Origin: Chlorobiaceae bacterium
GTDB taxonomy: Bacteria; Bacteroidota; Ignavibacteria; UBA10030; SZUA-254
Length of the DNA: 64,000 bases
NCBI GenBank assembly: GCA_013824245.1
Contig: PNNN01000009.1
Location: 123,501-187,500 of the forward strand
Direction: 5' to 3'
Shown here: in pieces, positions 27,435-35,919 of the stretch
Position numbering within the stretch: the stretch's first letter is position 1
Layout: each line of letters starts with the position of its first letter
Notes under the pieces: generated by a model
Database searches by the model: none
The model's input: only the letters and a program-made list of their open reading frames with translations
What the model was told of the DNA's origin: nothing
Program-made: the position numbers and the translations under genes

Positions 27435-28802
27435 ATGGCTAAAAATAATGTTAAAAGAGAATCGATTGCTATTAATGATATCATCAAGCGTGCAAAAGGA
27501 GATAAAGTCCAATTTATTCATCTACAATTCACTGATCTCAATGGACACCTGAAGGGTGTTACAATTCCTATCACCAAGTTAGATGCGGCTCTTCACGACG
27601 GAATATGGTTTGATGGATCTTCGATCGAGGGATTCATGAGAATTTTTGAGAGCGACATGTATCTTAAACTTGACCCTGAAACATATGCAGTAATTCCATG
27701 GACGCTGCGAAACGAATCGCAAGCCGTGGTTGCACGGTTCATGTGCGATGTTTACATGCCGGATGGAACTCCATTCGAAGGCGATCCGCGTTACATCCTT
27801 AAACGCCAATTGGAACGCGCAAAGAAATTTGGTTTTACTTTTAACGTAGGACCTGAGCTTGAATTTTTCCTTTTCCGAAAAGAGAACGGCCGGCTTAATC
27901 CTTTGCCGCACGATAATGCCGGATATTTCGATCAAACATCTGATTTAGCGATGGAGATAAGGCAAGAGATGACGAATGCGCTTCACGGTTTCGGAATCGA
28001 TGTTGAGGCATTGCATCATGAAGTGGCAGTGGGACAGCACGAGATAGATTTTCGTTATGCCGAGGCACTGAAAATTGCAGATCAGGCAGTTACTTTGAAA
28101 TTCACTTTGAAGTGGATAGCGTCACATCATTCTCTTCATGCTACATTCATGCCTAAGCCGATTAGAGGAATTAATGGATCGGGTATGCACGTTCATCAAA
28201 GCATATTTAATTCGGAAGGAAAGAATTTATTTTTCGATCCAAAAGATGACTATCATTTATCGGACATGGCAAAGTATTTCATCCAAGGACAATTAACGCA
28301 TATCAAAGCGATGAATGCTATTCTAAATCCGACAATAAATTCGTATAAGAGGTTGGTAGTCGGTTACGAAGCTCCCGTTTATATCGCATGGGGACAGCGC
28401 AACCGCTCGGCTTTAATTAGGATCCCGAGGTATACTCCCGGCAGAGAAAAATCTGTGAGAGCAGAATTACGCTGTCCCGACCCAACTGCCAATCCTTACC
28501 TCGCATTCGCGGTGATGCTTGCCGCGGGTTTAGATGGAATTGAGAAAAAGAAAATGCCGCCCAAACCAATTGAAGAAAATATTTATGAATTTTCTGAGGA
28601 AGAAGCGAAGAAAAGAAAAGTAGATATACTGCCGCGTGATATTACCGAAGCTCTTGATCACCTAAGCAAAGATTCGGTGATACGAGAAGCGCTCGGCGAT
28701 TTTGCTTACGAAAAGTTTCGAGTTTTAAAACTTAGTGAGTGGGATGATTATCGAATGCAGGTTACTCAGTGGGAAATCGATGAATATCTTGAAAAATATT
28801 AA
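27435..28802 (+). CDS. glnA: Glutamine synthetase, type I
   Basis: GlnA makes glutamine from glutamate, ammonia and ATP. The 455-residue protein shows VGPELEFFLF, HHEVAVGQHEIDF, NGSGMHVHQS, NPTINSYKRLV and RCPDPTANPYLAFA, which supply the metal, glutamate and ATP sites. The length fits the shorter GSI class. A tyrosine occurs in the region where adenylylated enzymes carry the modified Tyr (NIYEFSEEE), but the match is loose, so regulation by GlnE is uncertain. A strong AGGAAAGG ribosome-binding site precedes it. Confidence 0.97.
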   Translation: MAKNNVKRESIAINDIIKRAKGDKVQFIHLQFTDLNGHLKGVTIPITKLDAALHDGIWFDGSSIEGFMRIFESDMYLKLDPETYAVIPWTLRNESQAVVARFMCDVYMPDGTPFEGDPRYILKRQLERAKKFGFTFNVGPELEFFLFRKENGRLNPLPHDNAGYFDQTSDLAMEIRQEMTNALHGFGIDVEALHHEVAVGQHEIDFRYAEALKIADQAVTLKFTLKWIASHHSLHATFMPKPIRGINGSGMHVHQSIFNSEGKNLFFDPKDDYHLSDMAKYFIQGQLTHIKAMNAILNPTINSYKRLVVGYEAPVYIAWGQRNRSALIRIPRYTPGREKSVRAELRCPDPTANPYLAFAVMLAAGLDGIEKKKMPPKPIEENIYEFSEEEAKKRKVDILPRDITEALDHLSKDSVIREALGDFAYEKFRVLKLSEWDDYRMQVTQWEIDEYLEKY

Positions 28803-28815
28803 TTACCAATTAGCT

Positions 28816-28855
28816 TCACTAAAAGCCCGGATCATTTGGTTCGGGTTTTTTTTAT
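28816..28855 (+). terminator. Terminator after glnA
   Basis: CCCGGA (28826-28831) pairs with TTCGGG (28840-28845), extended by A/T pairs, followed by eight T. It lies 20-50 bp after the glnA stop codon. Confidence 0.75.
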
Positions 28856-28900
28856 TTATGAAATTTGAGATTGATACAGAAGTTTCTTAATTTGTGCCTC

Positions 28901-29683
28901 ATGAATTATACATCAATTATATTTGAAGTCGCAGATCGGATTGCTACGATTACATTATCCAGACCGGAACGTAGGAATTCGATGGATGATCTGATGATCA
29001 AAGAATTAACCGAGGCATTTACATCGGCTAACCGTAACCCGAATGTTCGCGCGCTTATTATAACAGGCGCCGGCTCGGCATTTTGTGCCGGAATGGATCT
29101 CGATTATCTTAAAAAGTTTTCCGAGAAAAGCCATGATGAAAACGTGGAAGATGCCCGAAATCTGATGAAAATGTATCAAGTTCTTCACTCTATGAAGAAA
29201 CCAACTGTTGCAGTTGTGAATGGCGCCGCTTTAGGGGGAGGTTGCGGAATTGCGGTTGCATGCGATTTCGTGTTCGCGGCAAAAAATAAAGGAAAGATTG
29301 GAGTTCCTGAAGTGCGCATTGGATTTTTGCCGGCAATAATTCTTGTTTATCTCATCAAAAGAATGGGTGAAGGTAAAGCGCGCGAAATGGTGATACGCGG
29401 CGATATATACGATTCTCAAAAAGCCGCCTCGTTAGGACTTGTTACCGAAGTTATTGAGGATGAATCGCTCACCGAAAAGAGCAATGAATTTGTGAAGCAT
29501 CTTATCGAGGATACCTGCTCTTCGTCGCTTAACCTGACCAAAGAATTATTTACCCGTTATCATGAAATGAATGAAAAAGAGTTAATGGAATACGCCGCAA
29601 ATCTGAATGCATTGATCAGAAAGACAGACGATTTTAAACGCGGGCTTGATTCGTTTCTCAACAAGGAAAAATTAAAATGGTAG
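28901..29683 (+). CDS. Enoyl-CoA hydratase/isomerase family protein (LiuC-like)
   Basis: This is a 260-residue crotonase-fold protein. The oxyanion-hole segments are visible (AGSAFCAGMDLDYL and NGAALGGGCGIAVACDF). The Glu of the usual GGGCELA motif is a Gly here, while the second catalytic Glu (VPEVRIGFLPA) is kept. That combination, with EVRIGFLPA, resembles methylglutaconyl-CoA hydratase of leucine breakdown, but the substrate is unproven. ATG 28901 is preferred to an upstream TTG because it gives the family length. It overlaps apt by 7 nt. Confidence 0.85.
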   Translation: MNYTSIIFEVADRIATITLSRPERRNSMDDLMIKELTEAFTSANRNPNVRALIITGAGSAFCAGMDLDYLKKFSEKSHDENVEDARNLMKMYQVLHSMKKPTVAVVNGAALGGGCGIAVACDFVFAAKNKGKIGVPEVRIGFLPAIILVYLIKRMGEGKAREMVIRGDIYDSQKAASLGLVTEVIEDESLTEKSNEFVKHLIEDTCSSSLNLTKELFTRYHEMNEKELMEYAANLNALIRKTDDFKRGLDSFLNKEKLKW

Positions 29684-30207
29684 ACGACAATCTTAGACAA
29701 ACAGTGCGGAACATACCCGATTTTCCCAAGAAGGGAATCGTCTTTCGCGATATTACCACATTATTAAAAGATAAAGAGGCATTCCGAAAATCGATAGATA
29801 TTTTATTCGAGAAATACAAAACAGTTCAGATCGATAAAGTAGTGAGCGTTGAATCACGGGGATTTATTTTCGGAAGTGTGCTTGCTTATAAACTCAACGC
29901 CGGATTTGTACCTGTGAGGAAACCCAAAAAACTGCCAAGTGCGACTATTCGAGAAGAGTACGATCTCGAATACGGCAAAGATATACTGGAGATCCATACC
30001 GATGCGATCACCAAAGGGGAGAGGGTATTAATTGTGGATGATCTTCTTGCAACAGGTGGAACAATCGATGCAGCATGTCGACTTGTAGAACGGCTTGGCG
30101 GTGAGATAATTGCATTGGCGTTTTTAATTGAATTGAATTTTTTAAACGGGCGGAAAAAAGTGGAACGCTATCCTATTCATTCTTTAATTCAGTACGATAG
30201 TGAATAG
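29677..30207 (+). CDS. apt: Adenine phosphoribosyltransferase
   Basis: Apt condenses adenine with PRPP to give AMP. The 176-residue length is standard. The N-terminal IRNIPDFPKKGIVFRDIT (here VRNIPDFPKKG) hood, SRGFIFGSVLA and the PRPP loop VLIVDDLLATGGT are all intact. It overlaps the crotonase gene by 7 nt, an unrelated function, so this is probably just operon packing. Confidence 0.96.
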   Translation: MVDDNLRQTVRNIPDFPKKGIVFRDITTLLKDKEAFRKSIDILFEKYKTVQIDKVVSVESRGFIFGSVLAYKLNAGFVPVRKPKKLPSATIREEYDLEYGKDILEIHTDAITKGERVLIVDDLLATGGTIDAACRLVERLGGEIIALAFLIELNFLNGRKKVERYPIHSLIQYDSE

Positions 30208-30286
30208 AAGTTGTATTCCTTGACCTGTTAACTTGAAGATGAACAACGAGATAATGAATTTTTCTTATTAGTTAAGAACTAACATT

Positions 30287-31666
30287 ATGAAAACAATAAT
30301 CGAACCATTTAGAATCAAGTCGGTTGAACCGATCAAATTTACTACTGTCGAAGAGAGAGAGAGTATTCTTCTTGAAGCCGGCTATAATCCATTTCTGATT
30401 CATGCTGAAGATGTGCTTATTGATCTTCTCACCGATAGCGGCACCTCGGCTATGAGTTCTAAGCAGTGGGCTGGTATGATGGAAGGTGATGAATCATACG
30501 CGGGCGCGAGAAGCTTTTTCCGTTTCGAAAAAACAACAAGAGAACTAACAGGATTTAAGTTCATAATTCCCACCCATCAAGGCAGAGCGGCAGAAAAAAT
30601 TCTCTTTACAATTTTAGGCGGTGCCGGAAAATATTTTCCCAACAACACTCATTTCGATACAACACGCGCTAACATCGAATATTCAGGAGCCGAAGCTTTT
30701 GACTTTCTTACAGAAGTTGGAAAAGATACTTCAGCTATCGCCGATTTTAAAGGTGATATGGATTTAGTTGCGCTTGAAAAATTTATTAAGGAAAAAGGAC
30801 CGGAAAATATTCCTCTCGTAATGATAACTGTAACGAATAATGCGGGAGGTGGTCAGCCCGTATCGATGAATAATATCCGAAAGACAAAAGAGATTGCCTC
30901 AAAGTACGGTATACCGTTTTTTCTTGATGCTTGCCGGTTTGCCGAAAATGCTTACTTCATCAAGAAGCGCGAAAAAGGTTATGCAGATAAATCGGTGAGG
31001 GAAATTGTTAAAGAGATGTTTTCGTATGCCGATGGTTGCACAATGAGTGCGAAGAAAGATGCGCTTGTGAACATGGGTGGTTTTCTTGCGATGAATGATT
31101 CCGATTTGGCTATGAATGCGCGAAACATACTGATCGTTACAGAAGGTTTTCCAACGTACGGCGGACTTGCCGGCAGAGACCTTGAAGCAATTGCGCAAGG
31201 TTTAGATGAAATATTGGATGAGCATTATCTTCAATATCGAATTCGCTCAGTTGAATATTTAGGCGAAAAATTAACAGCCGCCGGTGTTCCTATCTTGCAA
31301 CCTCCGGGTGGTCATGCAATCTATATCGATGCAAAAAGATTTTTACCTGATATTCCATCCCATGAATTTCCCGGACAAGCCATCGTTTGCGAGTTATATA
31401 GGGTGGGAGGTATACGAGGCGTTGAGATTGGTAGTGTTATGTTTGGCAAAACAGATAAGATCAGCGGTAAATTTATTCCCCCCACGCTCGAATTAGTTCG
31501 ACTCGCAATTCCGCGCCGCGTTTACACACAAAGCCACATTGATTATGTTGTTGAATGTGTAATTGAGGTTTTCGCCAATCGAAATAAACTTAAGGGGTAC
31601 GAATTTACATACGAAGCGCCGATGCTTAGACATTTCACGGCACGCTTCAAACAGGTCGGTCGCTGA
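30287..31666 (+). CDS. tnaA: Tryptophanase
   Basis: This 459-residue PLP beta-eliminating lyase should split L-tryptophan to indole, pyruvate and ammonia. The Schiff-base lysine is Lys257 (MSAKKDALVNMGG). Tyrosine phenol-lyase is the close alternative, but that enzyme has an essential Arg in its VRSMERG motif, where this protein reads IRGVEIGS like tryptophanase; FAENAYFIKKRE and TEGFPTYGGL also match tryptophanase. No leader peptide with tryptophan codons is evident upstream and no tryptophan permease adjoins it. Confidence 0.9.
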   Translation: MKTIIEPFRIKSVEPIKFTTVEERESILLEAGYNPFLIHAEDVLIDLLTDSGTSAMSSKQWAGMMEGDESYAGARSFFRFEKTTRELTGFKFIIPTHQGRAAEKILFTILGGAGKYFPNNTHFDTTRANIEYSGAEAFDFLTEVGKDTSAIADFKGDMDLVALEKFIKEKGPENIPLVMITVTNNAGGGQPVSMNNIRKTKEIASKYGIPFFLDACRFAENAYFIKKREKGYADKSVREIVKEMFSYADGCTMSAKKDALVNMGGFLAMNDSDLAMNARNILIVTEGFPTYGGLAGRDLEAIAQGLDEILDEHYLQYRIRSVEYLGEKLTAAGVPILQPPGGHAIYIDAKRFLPDIPSHEFPGQAIVCELYRVGGIRGVEIGSVMFGKTDKISGKFIPPTLELVRLAIPRRVYTQSHIDYVVECVIEVFANRNKLKGYEFTYEAPMLRHFTARFKQVGR

Positions 31667-31675
31667 GTATCCTTT

Positions 31676-32392
31676 ATGATCATCTGTCCGGTTTGTAAAA
31701 CAGAAAACCAACATCTTGCAATAAACTGTTCACAGTGTGGCGGTTACATTCAGCAAAAGATTGAGACTCTCGATCTTTTTTCTATTGCATGGCTTCTCAT
31801 CGAAAATCCAAAAAAAGCTTTTCACCGGATAGCGATCGCCACTCATAAAAATTATATCACTTTCCTCTCGGCTATTGCCGGTATCGGTTTATTATTTTCA
31901 TCGTTTTGGTTTTATAAAATCGGCGATCATATTTCATCTCTTCTACAACTTTTGGGTATTGGGATAAGCGGCGGATTAATATTCGGCAATATATTTATGC
32001 TTTTGTTGAGTATAATCGTTTGGTTGATATTGAAAATCGAAAAACGATCTGTCAAATTCAGGCAGGTATTTGCCGTCAGTGCTTATTCATCTATCCCGAT
32101 AATAATTTCTGTTATTGTCCTTCTCCCAATTGAGATACTTACTTTTGGAACATATTATTTCGCAACTAATCCATCACCTTATCTTCTTAAACCATTTTCA
32201 TACATCGTTTTGCTCGGGCTTGATTTACTGTTTGGATTGTGGTCTTTGATATTACTTCTAATTGGTATTAATAAATTGCGCGATGGGGGATGGATAAGAG
32301 CTTTGATAATAGAAATTGTTTCGTTGGGAATATTGTTATCCTGTATTCATTATTGCTTCACAAACCTTGTAAATCATATTTATGGATCGTGA
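31676..32392 (+). CDS. Yip1-domain membrane protein with N-terminal zinc ribbon
   Basis: The first 25 residues form a zinc ribbon (Cys4, Cys7, Cys18, Cys21). The rest (about 38-230) is a Yip1-type domain with five membrane segments and the preceding amphipathic FSIAWLLIENPKKAF. Bacterial Yip1 proteins have no established function. It begins 10 bp after tnaA and overlaps the following zincin gene by 11 nt, so the three may be co-transcribed. The coupling to tryptophanase is probably only positional. Confidence 0.8.
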   Translation: MIICPVCKTENQHLAINCSQCGGYIQQKIETLDLFSIAWLLIENPKKAFHRIAIATHKNYITFLSAIAGIGLLFSSFWFYKIGDHISSLLQLLGIGISGGLIFGNIFMLLLSIIVWLILKIEKRSVKFRQVFAVSAYSSIPIIISVIVLLPIEILTFGTYYFATNPSPYLLKPFSYIVLLGLDLLFGLWSLILLLIGINKLRDGGWIRALIIEIVSLGILLSCIHYCFTNLVNHIYGS

Positions 32393-32753
32393 GTCATTCG
32401 AAAAACTTGTCGAACAGGCATTTGAACTCTTACCTGAAAATTTTCGTCAAGCATTGGATAATGTCTCGATTGTTGTGGAAGATTATCCAACGGAAGAAAT
32501 TGTTGAGAAGATGAATCTAAAATCTGCAAAGCAATTGCTTGGTTTATACCAGGGAGTTCCAAAAACTCATAGGGGAACATGGTATGGCATGTCGCCGGTT
32601 TTGCCGGATACGATTTCGCTTTTTCAAAAGAGCATCGAAGGTATTTGTCGGGATGATGAAGCCGTAAAGGTAAAAGTAAAAGAAGTTCTGATTCATGAAT
32701 TGGGACATTATTTCGGAATGGATGAGGATGAAATAAAAAATGCGGGATATTAA
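32382..32753 (+). CDS. Small zincin-like metallopeptidase family protein
   Basis: This 123-residue protein belongs to the minimal zincin family (often labelled metallopeptidase family protein). The zinc site is HELGHYFGMDEDEI near the C-terminus, with the HExxH histidines and the following acidic residue. The FxxLVEQAFELLPENF start and GLYQGVP segment are typical. Cytoplasmic; the substrate is unknown. It overlaps the Yip1 gene by 11 nt. Confidence 0.88.
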   Translation: MDRESFEKLVEQAFELLPENFRQALDNVSIVVEDYPTEEIVEKMNLKSAKQLLGLYQGVPKTHRGTWYGMSPVLPDTISLFQKSIEGICRDDEAVKVKVKEVLIHELGHYFGMDEDEIKNAGY

Positions 32754-32796
32754 AAATATTTTTTGTATATTATGGAAATTATGAAAAGGCAAAAAG

Positions 32797-33090
32797 ATGG
32801 GTAAAGTTATTTTTACAATATCATACGACATAAATCCTGAAAAACGGGAAGAGTATCTCGTTTTAACTCAGTCAATGAAAAATCACTTCCAAAGTGTGAA
32901 TGGCAGAGAATATTCTGTTTTTGAAGTAAAAGGGAAGAAAAACAGCTTCACCGAATTGTTTATTTTTAAAAGTTTAGAAGAATATAATCAGCTTGAAGAT
33001 AATGATGATAGCATGTCGGATCTCGTTTCGCAACTCGAATCGCTATTAAACGGAAAAATGAAATATACAACATTAATCGAAGCCGATTAA
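32797..33090 (+). CDS. Hypothetical protein, dimeric alpha/beta-barrel-like
   Basis: This 97-residue soluble protein reads VIFTISYDINPEKREEYLVLTQSMKNHF followed by FTELFIFKSLEEYNQLED. The beta-alpha-beta pattern is reminiscent of ABM-type or Dabb-type small ferredoxin-like proteins. I cannot assign a function. It starts 43 bp after the zincin gene on the same strand and is convergent with the M28 peptidase. Confidence 0.6.
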   Translation: MGKVIFTISYDINPEKREEYLVLTQSMKNHFQSVNGREYSVFEVKGKKNSFTELFIFKSLEEYNQLEDNDDSMSDLVSQLESLLNGKMKYTTLIEAD

Positions 33091-33126
33091 AAAAAATATC
33101 TTTCTAACAACAAAGTAACAATTATA

Positions 33127-34932
33127 TCACTTTCCAATAAGCGTCGCCTTTAGAATCTTTTCCTCATTCCCGCGCTTTACGACTACTTCCACTTCATCAC
33201 CGGGTTTAAACTGACCCAGAAGATAAGTGAAGTCATATATATTTTTTATATCCTTACCGCCAAACTTTATGATGATATCATCACCTTTCATACCAGCTTT
33301 TTCTGCCGGACTTCCCGGTCGTGTCCCTGAAATTTTCATTCCGGGTACATCGCTCGCAAAGTCGGGTATTATTCCAAGCGTAACTCTCGCTCCCTGACGA
33401 TCACCACCCATCGGTAACGGAGCTGATTTTGTGAATGGCGGCTTGTTATCAGCATTGGCGATATCAACAACAACCCGCTTTGCCATCTGCACAACTTTTT
33501 CCTCGCCAACATAATTCAACTTATCCCAGGTATCCGATGGTTTGTGATAATCTGAATGAAGGTTCGTAAAGAAAAAAACAACAGGAATATCTTTCTTATA
33601 AAATGACGCTTGATCGCTTGGTCCGAAACCGTCCGGTTTCAGTTTCAATGTCAGAGAATCTATATTTTCAAGTTTCATCAACGAATCGAAGATCGGCGAG
33701 GTTCCCATCCCTTCAATTACGAGTACACTGTCTTTCATTCTGCCGATCATATCCATATTCACCATCGTGATAGTTTTATCTAACGGTTTAAATGGATTCT
33801 TGACGTAATAATCCGAGCCAAGTACTCCCAATTCTTCTCCGGTGAAGGCGGCAAAAATAATTGAGCGTTTTAGTGATTGTTTATGTGAACCGAAATATTG
33901 TGCAAGTTCCAATAAACCGGCTGTGCCTGAAGCATTATCATCAGCACCAACGTGCGTGGCTATGGTATCAGGTCTCAAGGAACCTGAACCTTCGCCACCC
34001 ATTCCTAAATGATCGAAGTGTGCGCCGATAACAATTGCCTCGTTTCTTAAGATTGAATCGCTGCCTTCAATATATCCTACCACATTCGCGGTTGTTGCAC
34101 GGATTTTTTCGATTTGCGTTGTGAGGTTAACGGACGTATTTTCAAATTCAAATGAGTTTGGTTTTAGAGTGGACTCGATATTAAGTTTTGTTTGGGATAG
34201 ATTTTTTCCGGCAATGGTAAAAAGTGATTCGGCAATATTCCACTTCATACTGAGAACTACAATGCTTGAGCTACCGGTTCTAGGATCTTCAAAAGCTCCT
34301 AAGTTGTCGCTCTTTGTTCCCGGCATACCGGTAAGGAAAATAATTCCAACCGCTCCTTTTTCACGAGCTGTGAATAATTTTGCCATAATACTTGAATGTT
34401 GAAAAAACTTATCAGCCACAGAAGTATCGGGGGAACCTCGCATCACCACTACGAGTTTTCCTTTTACGTCTAAATCGGCATAATCGTTATAATGAAGTGA
34501 ATCAGGGGCGGTAATACCAAAGCCGACAAAAACAAATTTTGTTGTGAGCGATGTATCGGTTGATGAGGATAGCGGACGATAATCGTCTTTCGGTTTTAAG
34601 ATAATATTTTTATCACCGATATTTAATTCAAATTTATTATTCGCACCGACTCTGGTCGACGAAACGAAGCTAAACTGCTGATAAAATCCACCGCTTTCAC
34701 CGGCAGGAGTTAAACCGTATTCTTTGAATTTATCGGCAATGTACTCAGCGGCTTTACGATTACCTTCTTCGCCGGATCTTCTGCCGGCAAGCTTATCAGA
34801 TGTCAGATACTTAACGTGTTGTCGAAGTTCACTTGAAGTGATGTCGGCAGAAACAAAATCAGTTACTTTCGGTGCGCAATTAAATACCGAAATGATGGAG
34901 ATGAGAACGAAAATATTAAAAACTGTTTTCAT
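33127..34932 (-). CDS. M28-family metallopeptidase with PA and PDZ domains, lipoprotein
   Basis: This 601-residue protein begins with a lipoprotein signal (ISVFNCAPK, lipobox Cys near 19). A protease-associated region (about 110-270) is inserted before the M28 catalytic domain. Its di-zinc ligands are visible in IGAHFDHLGMG, GADDNASGTAG, FTGEELGVLGSDYY, NMDMIGRM and the final His in LHSDYHKPSDTWD. A C-terminal PDZ domain (about 515-600) follows. It is probably an aminopeptidase facing the periplasm or cell surface. It is the last gene of the operon behind the peroxiredoxin and a small lipoprotein. Confidence 0.93.
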   Translation of the reverse strand: MKTVFNIFVLISIISVFNCAPKVTDFVSADITSSELRQHVKYLTSDKLAGRRSGEEGNRKAAEYIADKFKEYGLTPAGESGGFYQQFSFVSSTRVGANNKFELNIGDKNIILKPKDDYRPLSSSTDTSLTTKFVFVGFGITAPDSLHYNDYADLDVKGKLVVVMRGSPDTSVADKFFQHSSIMAKLFTAREKGAVGIIFLTGMPGTKSDNLGAFEDPRTGSSSIVVLSMKWNIAESLFTIAGKNLSQTKLNIESTLKPNSFEFENTSVNLTTQIEKIRATTANVVGYIEGSDSILRNEAIVIGAHFDHLGMGGEGSGSLRPDTIATHVGADDNASGTAGLLELAQYFGSHKQSLKRSIIFAAFTGEELGVLGSDYYVKNPFKPLDKTITMVNMDMIGRMKDSVLVIEGMGTSPIFDSLMKLENIDSLTLKLKPDGFGPSDQASFYKKDIPVVFFFTNLHSDYHKPSDTWDKLNYVGEEKVVQMAKRVVVDIANADNKPPFTKSAPLPMGGDRQGARVTLGIIPDFASDVPGMKISGTRPGSPAEKAGMKGDDIIIKFGGKDIKNIYDFTYLLGQFKPGDEVEVVVKRGNEEKILKATLIGK

Positions 34933-34938
34933 AAAGAT

Positions 34939-35262
34939 TTACTTTGGTGAAATGTGAATGATATCTAAAACCTCAACTAATTTTCCAACCATACAGATCG
35001 ATGATGCATCTTCGACAAAGTGGACTACCAGTTCGGCGTATGAATTATTTTTGAAGCGATCAATGAAAATATCGCTCGATATTTCAAATGTTTTCCCGTC
35101 TTCAGAAAGAAATTGCCAGCATCCGCCCTCAACTTCTAAATATTTTATACTACCTTTGATAATAAAAGCTCCCGGTTCGTATTGCGACATATCAACAGTT
35201 GCGCAAGAGCTTTGGAGCATCAGCAAAATGAAAATGGATAAATTAAGAGTAAGTTTCCTCAT
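34939..35262 (-). CDS. Small lipoprotein of unknown function
   Basis: This 107-residue protein has a lipoprotein signal ending LLMLQSSCAT (Cys20). The mature part is a short beta-rich domain with a pair of Cys residues (GGCWQFL and SSICMVG) that might form a disulfide. I do not recognise the family. Its ATG follows the peroxiredoxin stop codon directly and its stop is 6 bp before the peptidase start, so all three are one unit. Confidence 0.7.
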   Translation of the reverse strand: MRKLTLNLSIFILLMLQSSCATVDMSQYEPGAFIIKGSIKYLEVEGGCWQFLSEDGKTFEISSDIFIDRFKNNSYAELVVHFVEDASSICMVGKLVEVLDIIHISPK

Positions 35263-35808
35263 TTATTTTCGAAGGCCTTCCAGTGCGGTACGAAGTTTTT
35301 TAAATGATTTGTCATCACTGACGGAATAGTTCAGATCGATGTATGAAATCTTACCTCCAACATCAACGATATAAACAGTTCTTTTATTATAGCCGTATTC
35401 GGCATTGTAGCTTGAATACATTTTTGCAACTGAATGATCATGATCGGATAGAAGCTTGAAGGGAAGGTTATGGAATTTTGCCCACTCGTAGTGTGAGAAA
35501 ATATAATCTCCGCTTATTGCTAAAACTTCAGTGTTTAAATCTGCCAATGATTTGAAATTATCCCGAAGTGTGCAAACTTCTTTAGTGCATCCGCCGCTCC
35601 AATCGGCTGGATAAAATGCGAGTATAATTTTTTGTTTCTCAGTTATATTGGACAAAGTTATTTTACCTCGAGACACAGAATCTTTTGTAGCGTAAGGCAG
35701 TGAAAAACTTGGAGCTGTATCTCCGATCTTCAACATTGTTTCTTGCTGTGCCGAAAGCAATTGAATGAAAAGGGCACTCAACGATATGATCGATAAAATC
35801 AGTTTCAT
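35263..35808 (-). CDS. Secreted peroxiredoxin, Bcp/PrxQ-like
   Basis: This 181-residue AhpC/TSA-family protein has an N-terminal signal peptide (about 1-20). The peroxidatic Cys74 and a second Cys79 lie in DWSGGCTKEVC, the five-residue spacing of atypical 2-Cys Bcp/PrxQ enzymes. It should reduce peroxides in the periplasm using a thioredoxin-like partner. The segment before the catalytic Cys (ADWSGG) departs from the usual PxxxTxxC, having Ser in place of the Thr. It leads the peroxiredoxin-lipoprotein-peptidase operon. Confidence 0.88.
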   Translation of the reverse strand: MKLILSIISLSALFIQLLSAQQETMLKIGDTAPSFSLPYATKDSVSRGKITLSNITEKQKIILAFYPADWSGGCTKEVCTLRDNFKSLADLNTEVLAISGDYIFSHYEWAKFHNLPFKLLSDHDHSVAKMYSSYNAEYGYNKRTVYIVDVGGKISYIDLNYSVSDDKSFKKLRTALEGLRK

Positions 35809-35831
35809 GTTAATACCTCTAAAGGTTATTT

Positions 35832-35860
35832 AAAATAGTAATCGTTTCGAACAATATCAA
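35832..35860 (-). promoter_or_regulatory. Promoter of the peroxiredoxin operon
   Basis: On the minus strand TTGATA (35860-35855) and TATTTT (35837-35832) are separated by 17 bp, 23 bp upstream of the start codon. Confidence 0.55.
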
Positions 35861-35919
35861 GAAGTTATGTAATAAATGAAAATCTTATTATATTTCAATC
35901 GAAAATTTTTAGATAAATA

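Noticed and set aside
30287..31666. Tyrosine phenol-lyase instead of tryptophanase
   Set aside because: The Arg of the VRSMERG motif needed for tyrosine is replaced as in tryptophanase (GVEIGS).
35821..35919. Cobalamin riboswitch before cbiM
   Set aside because: The gap is about 110 bp, A/T-rich, and shows no B12-box-like sequence.
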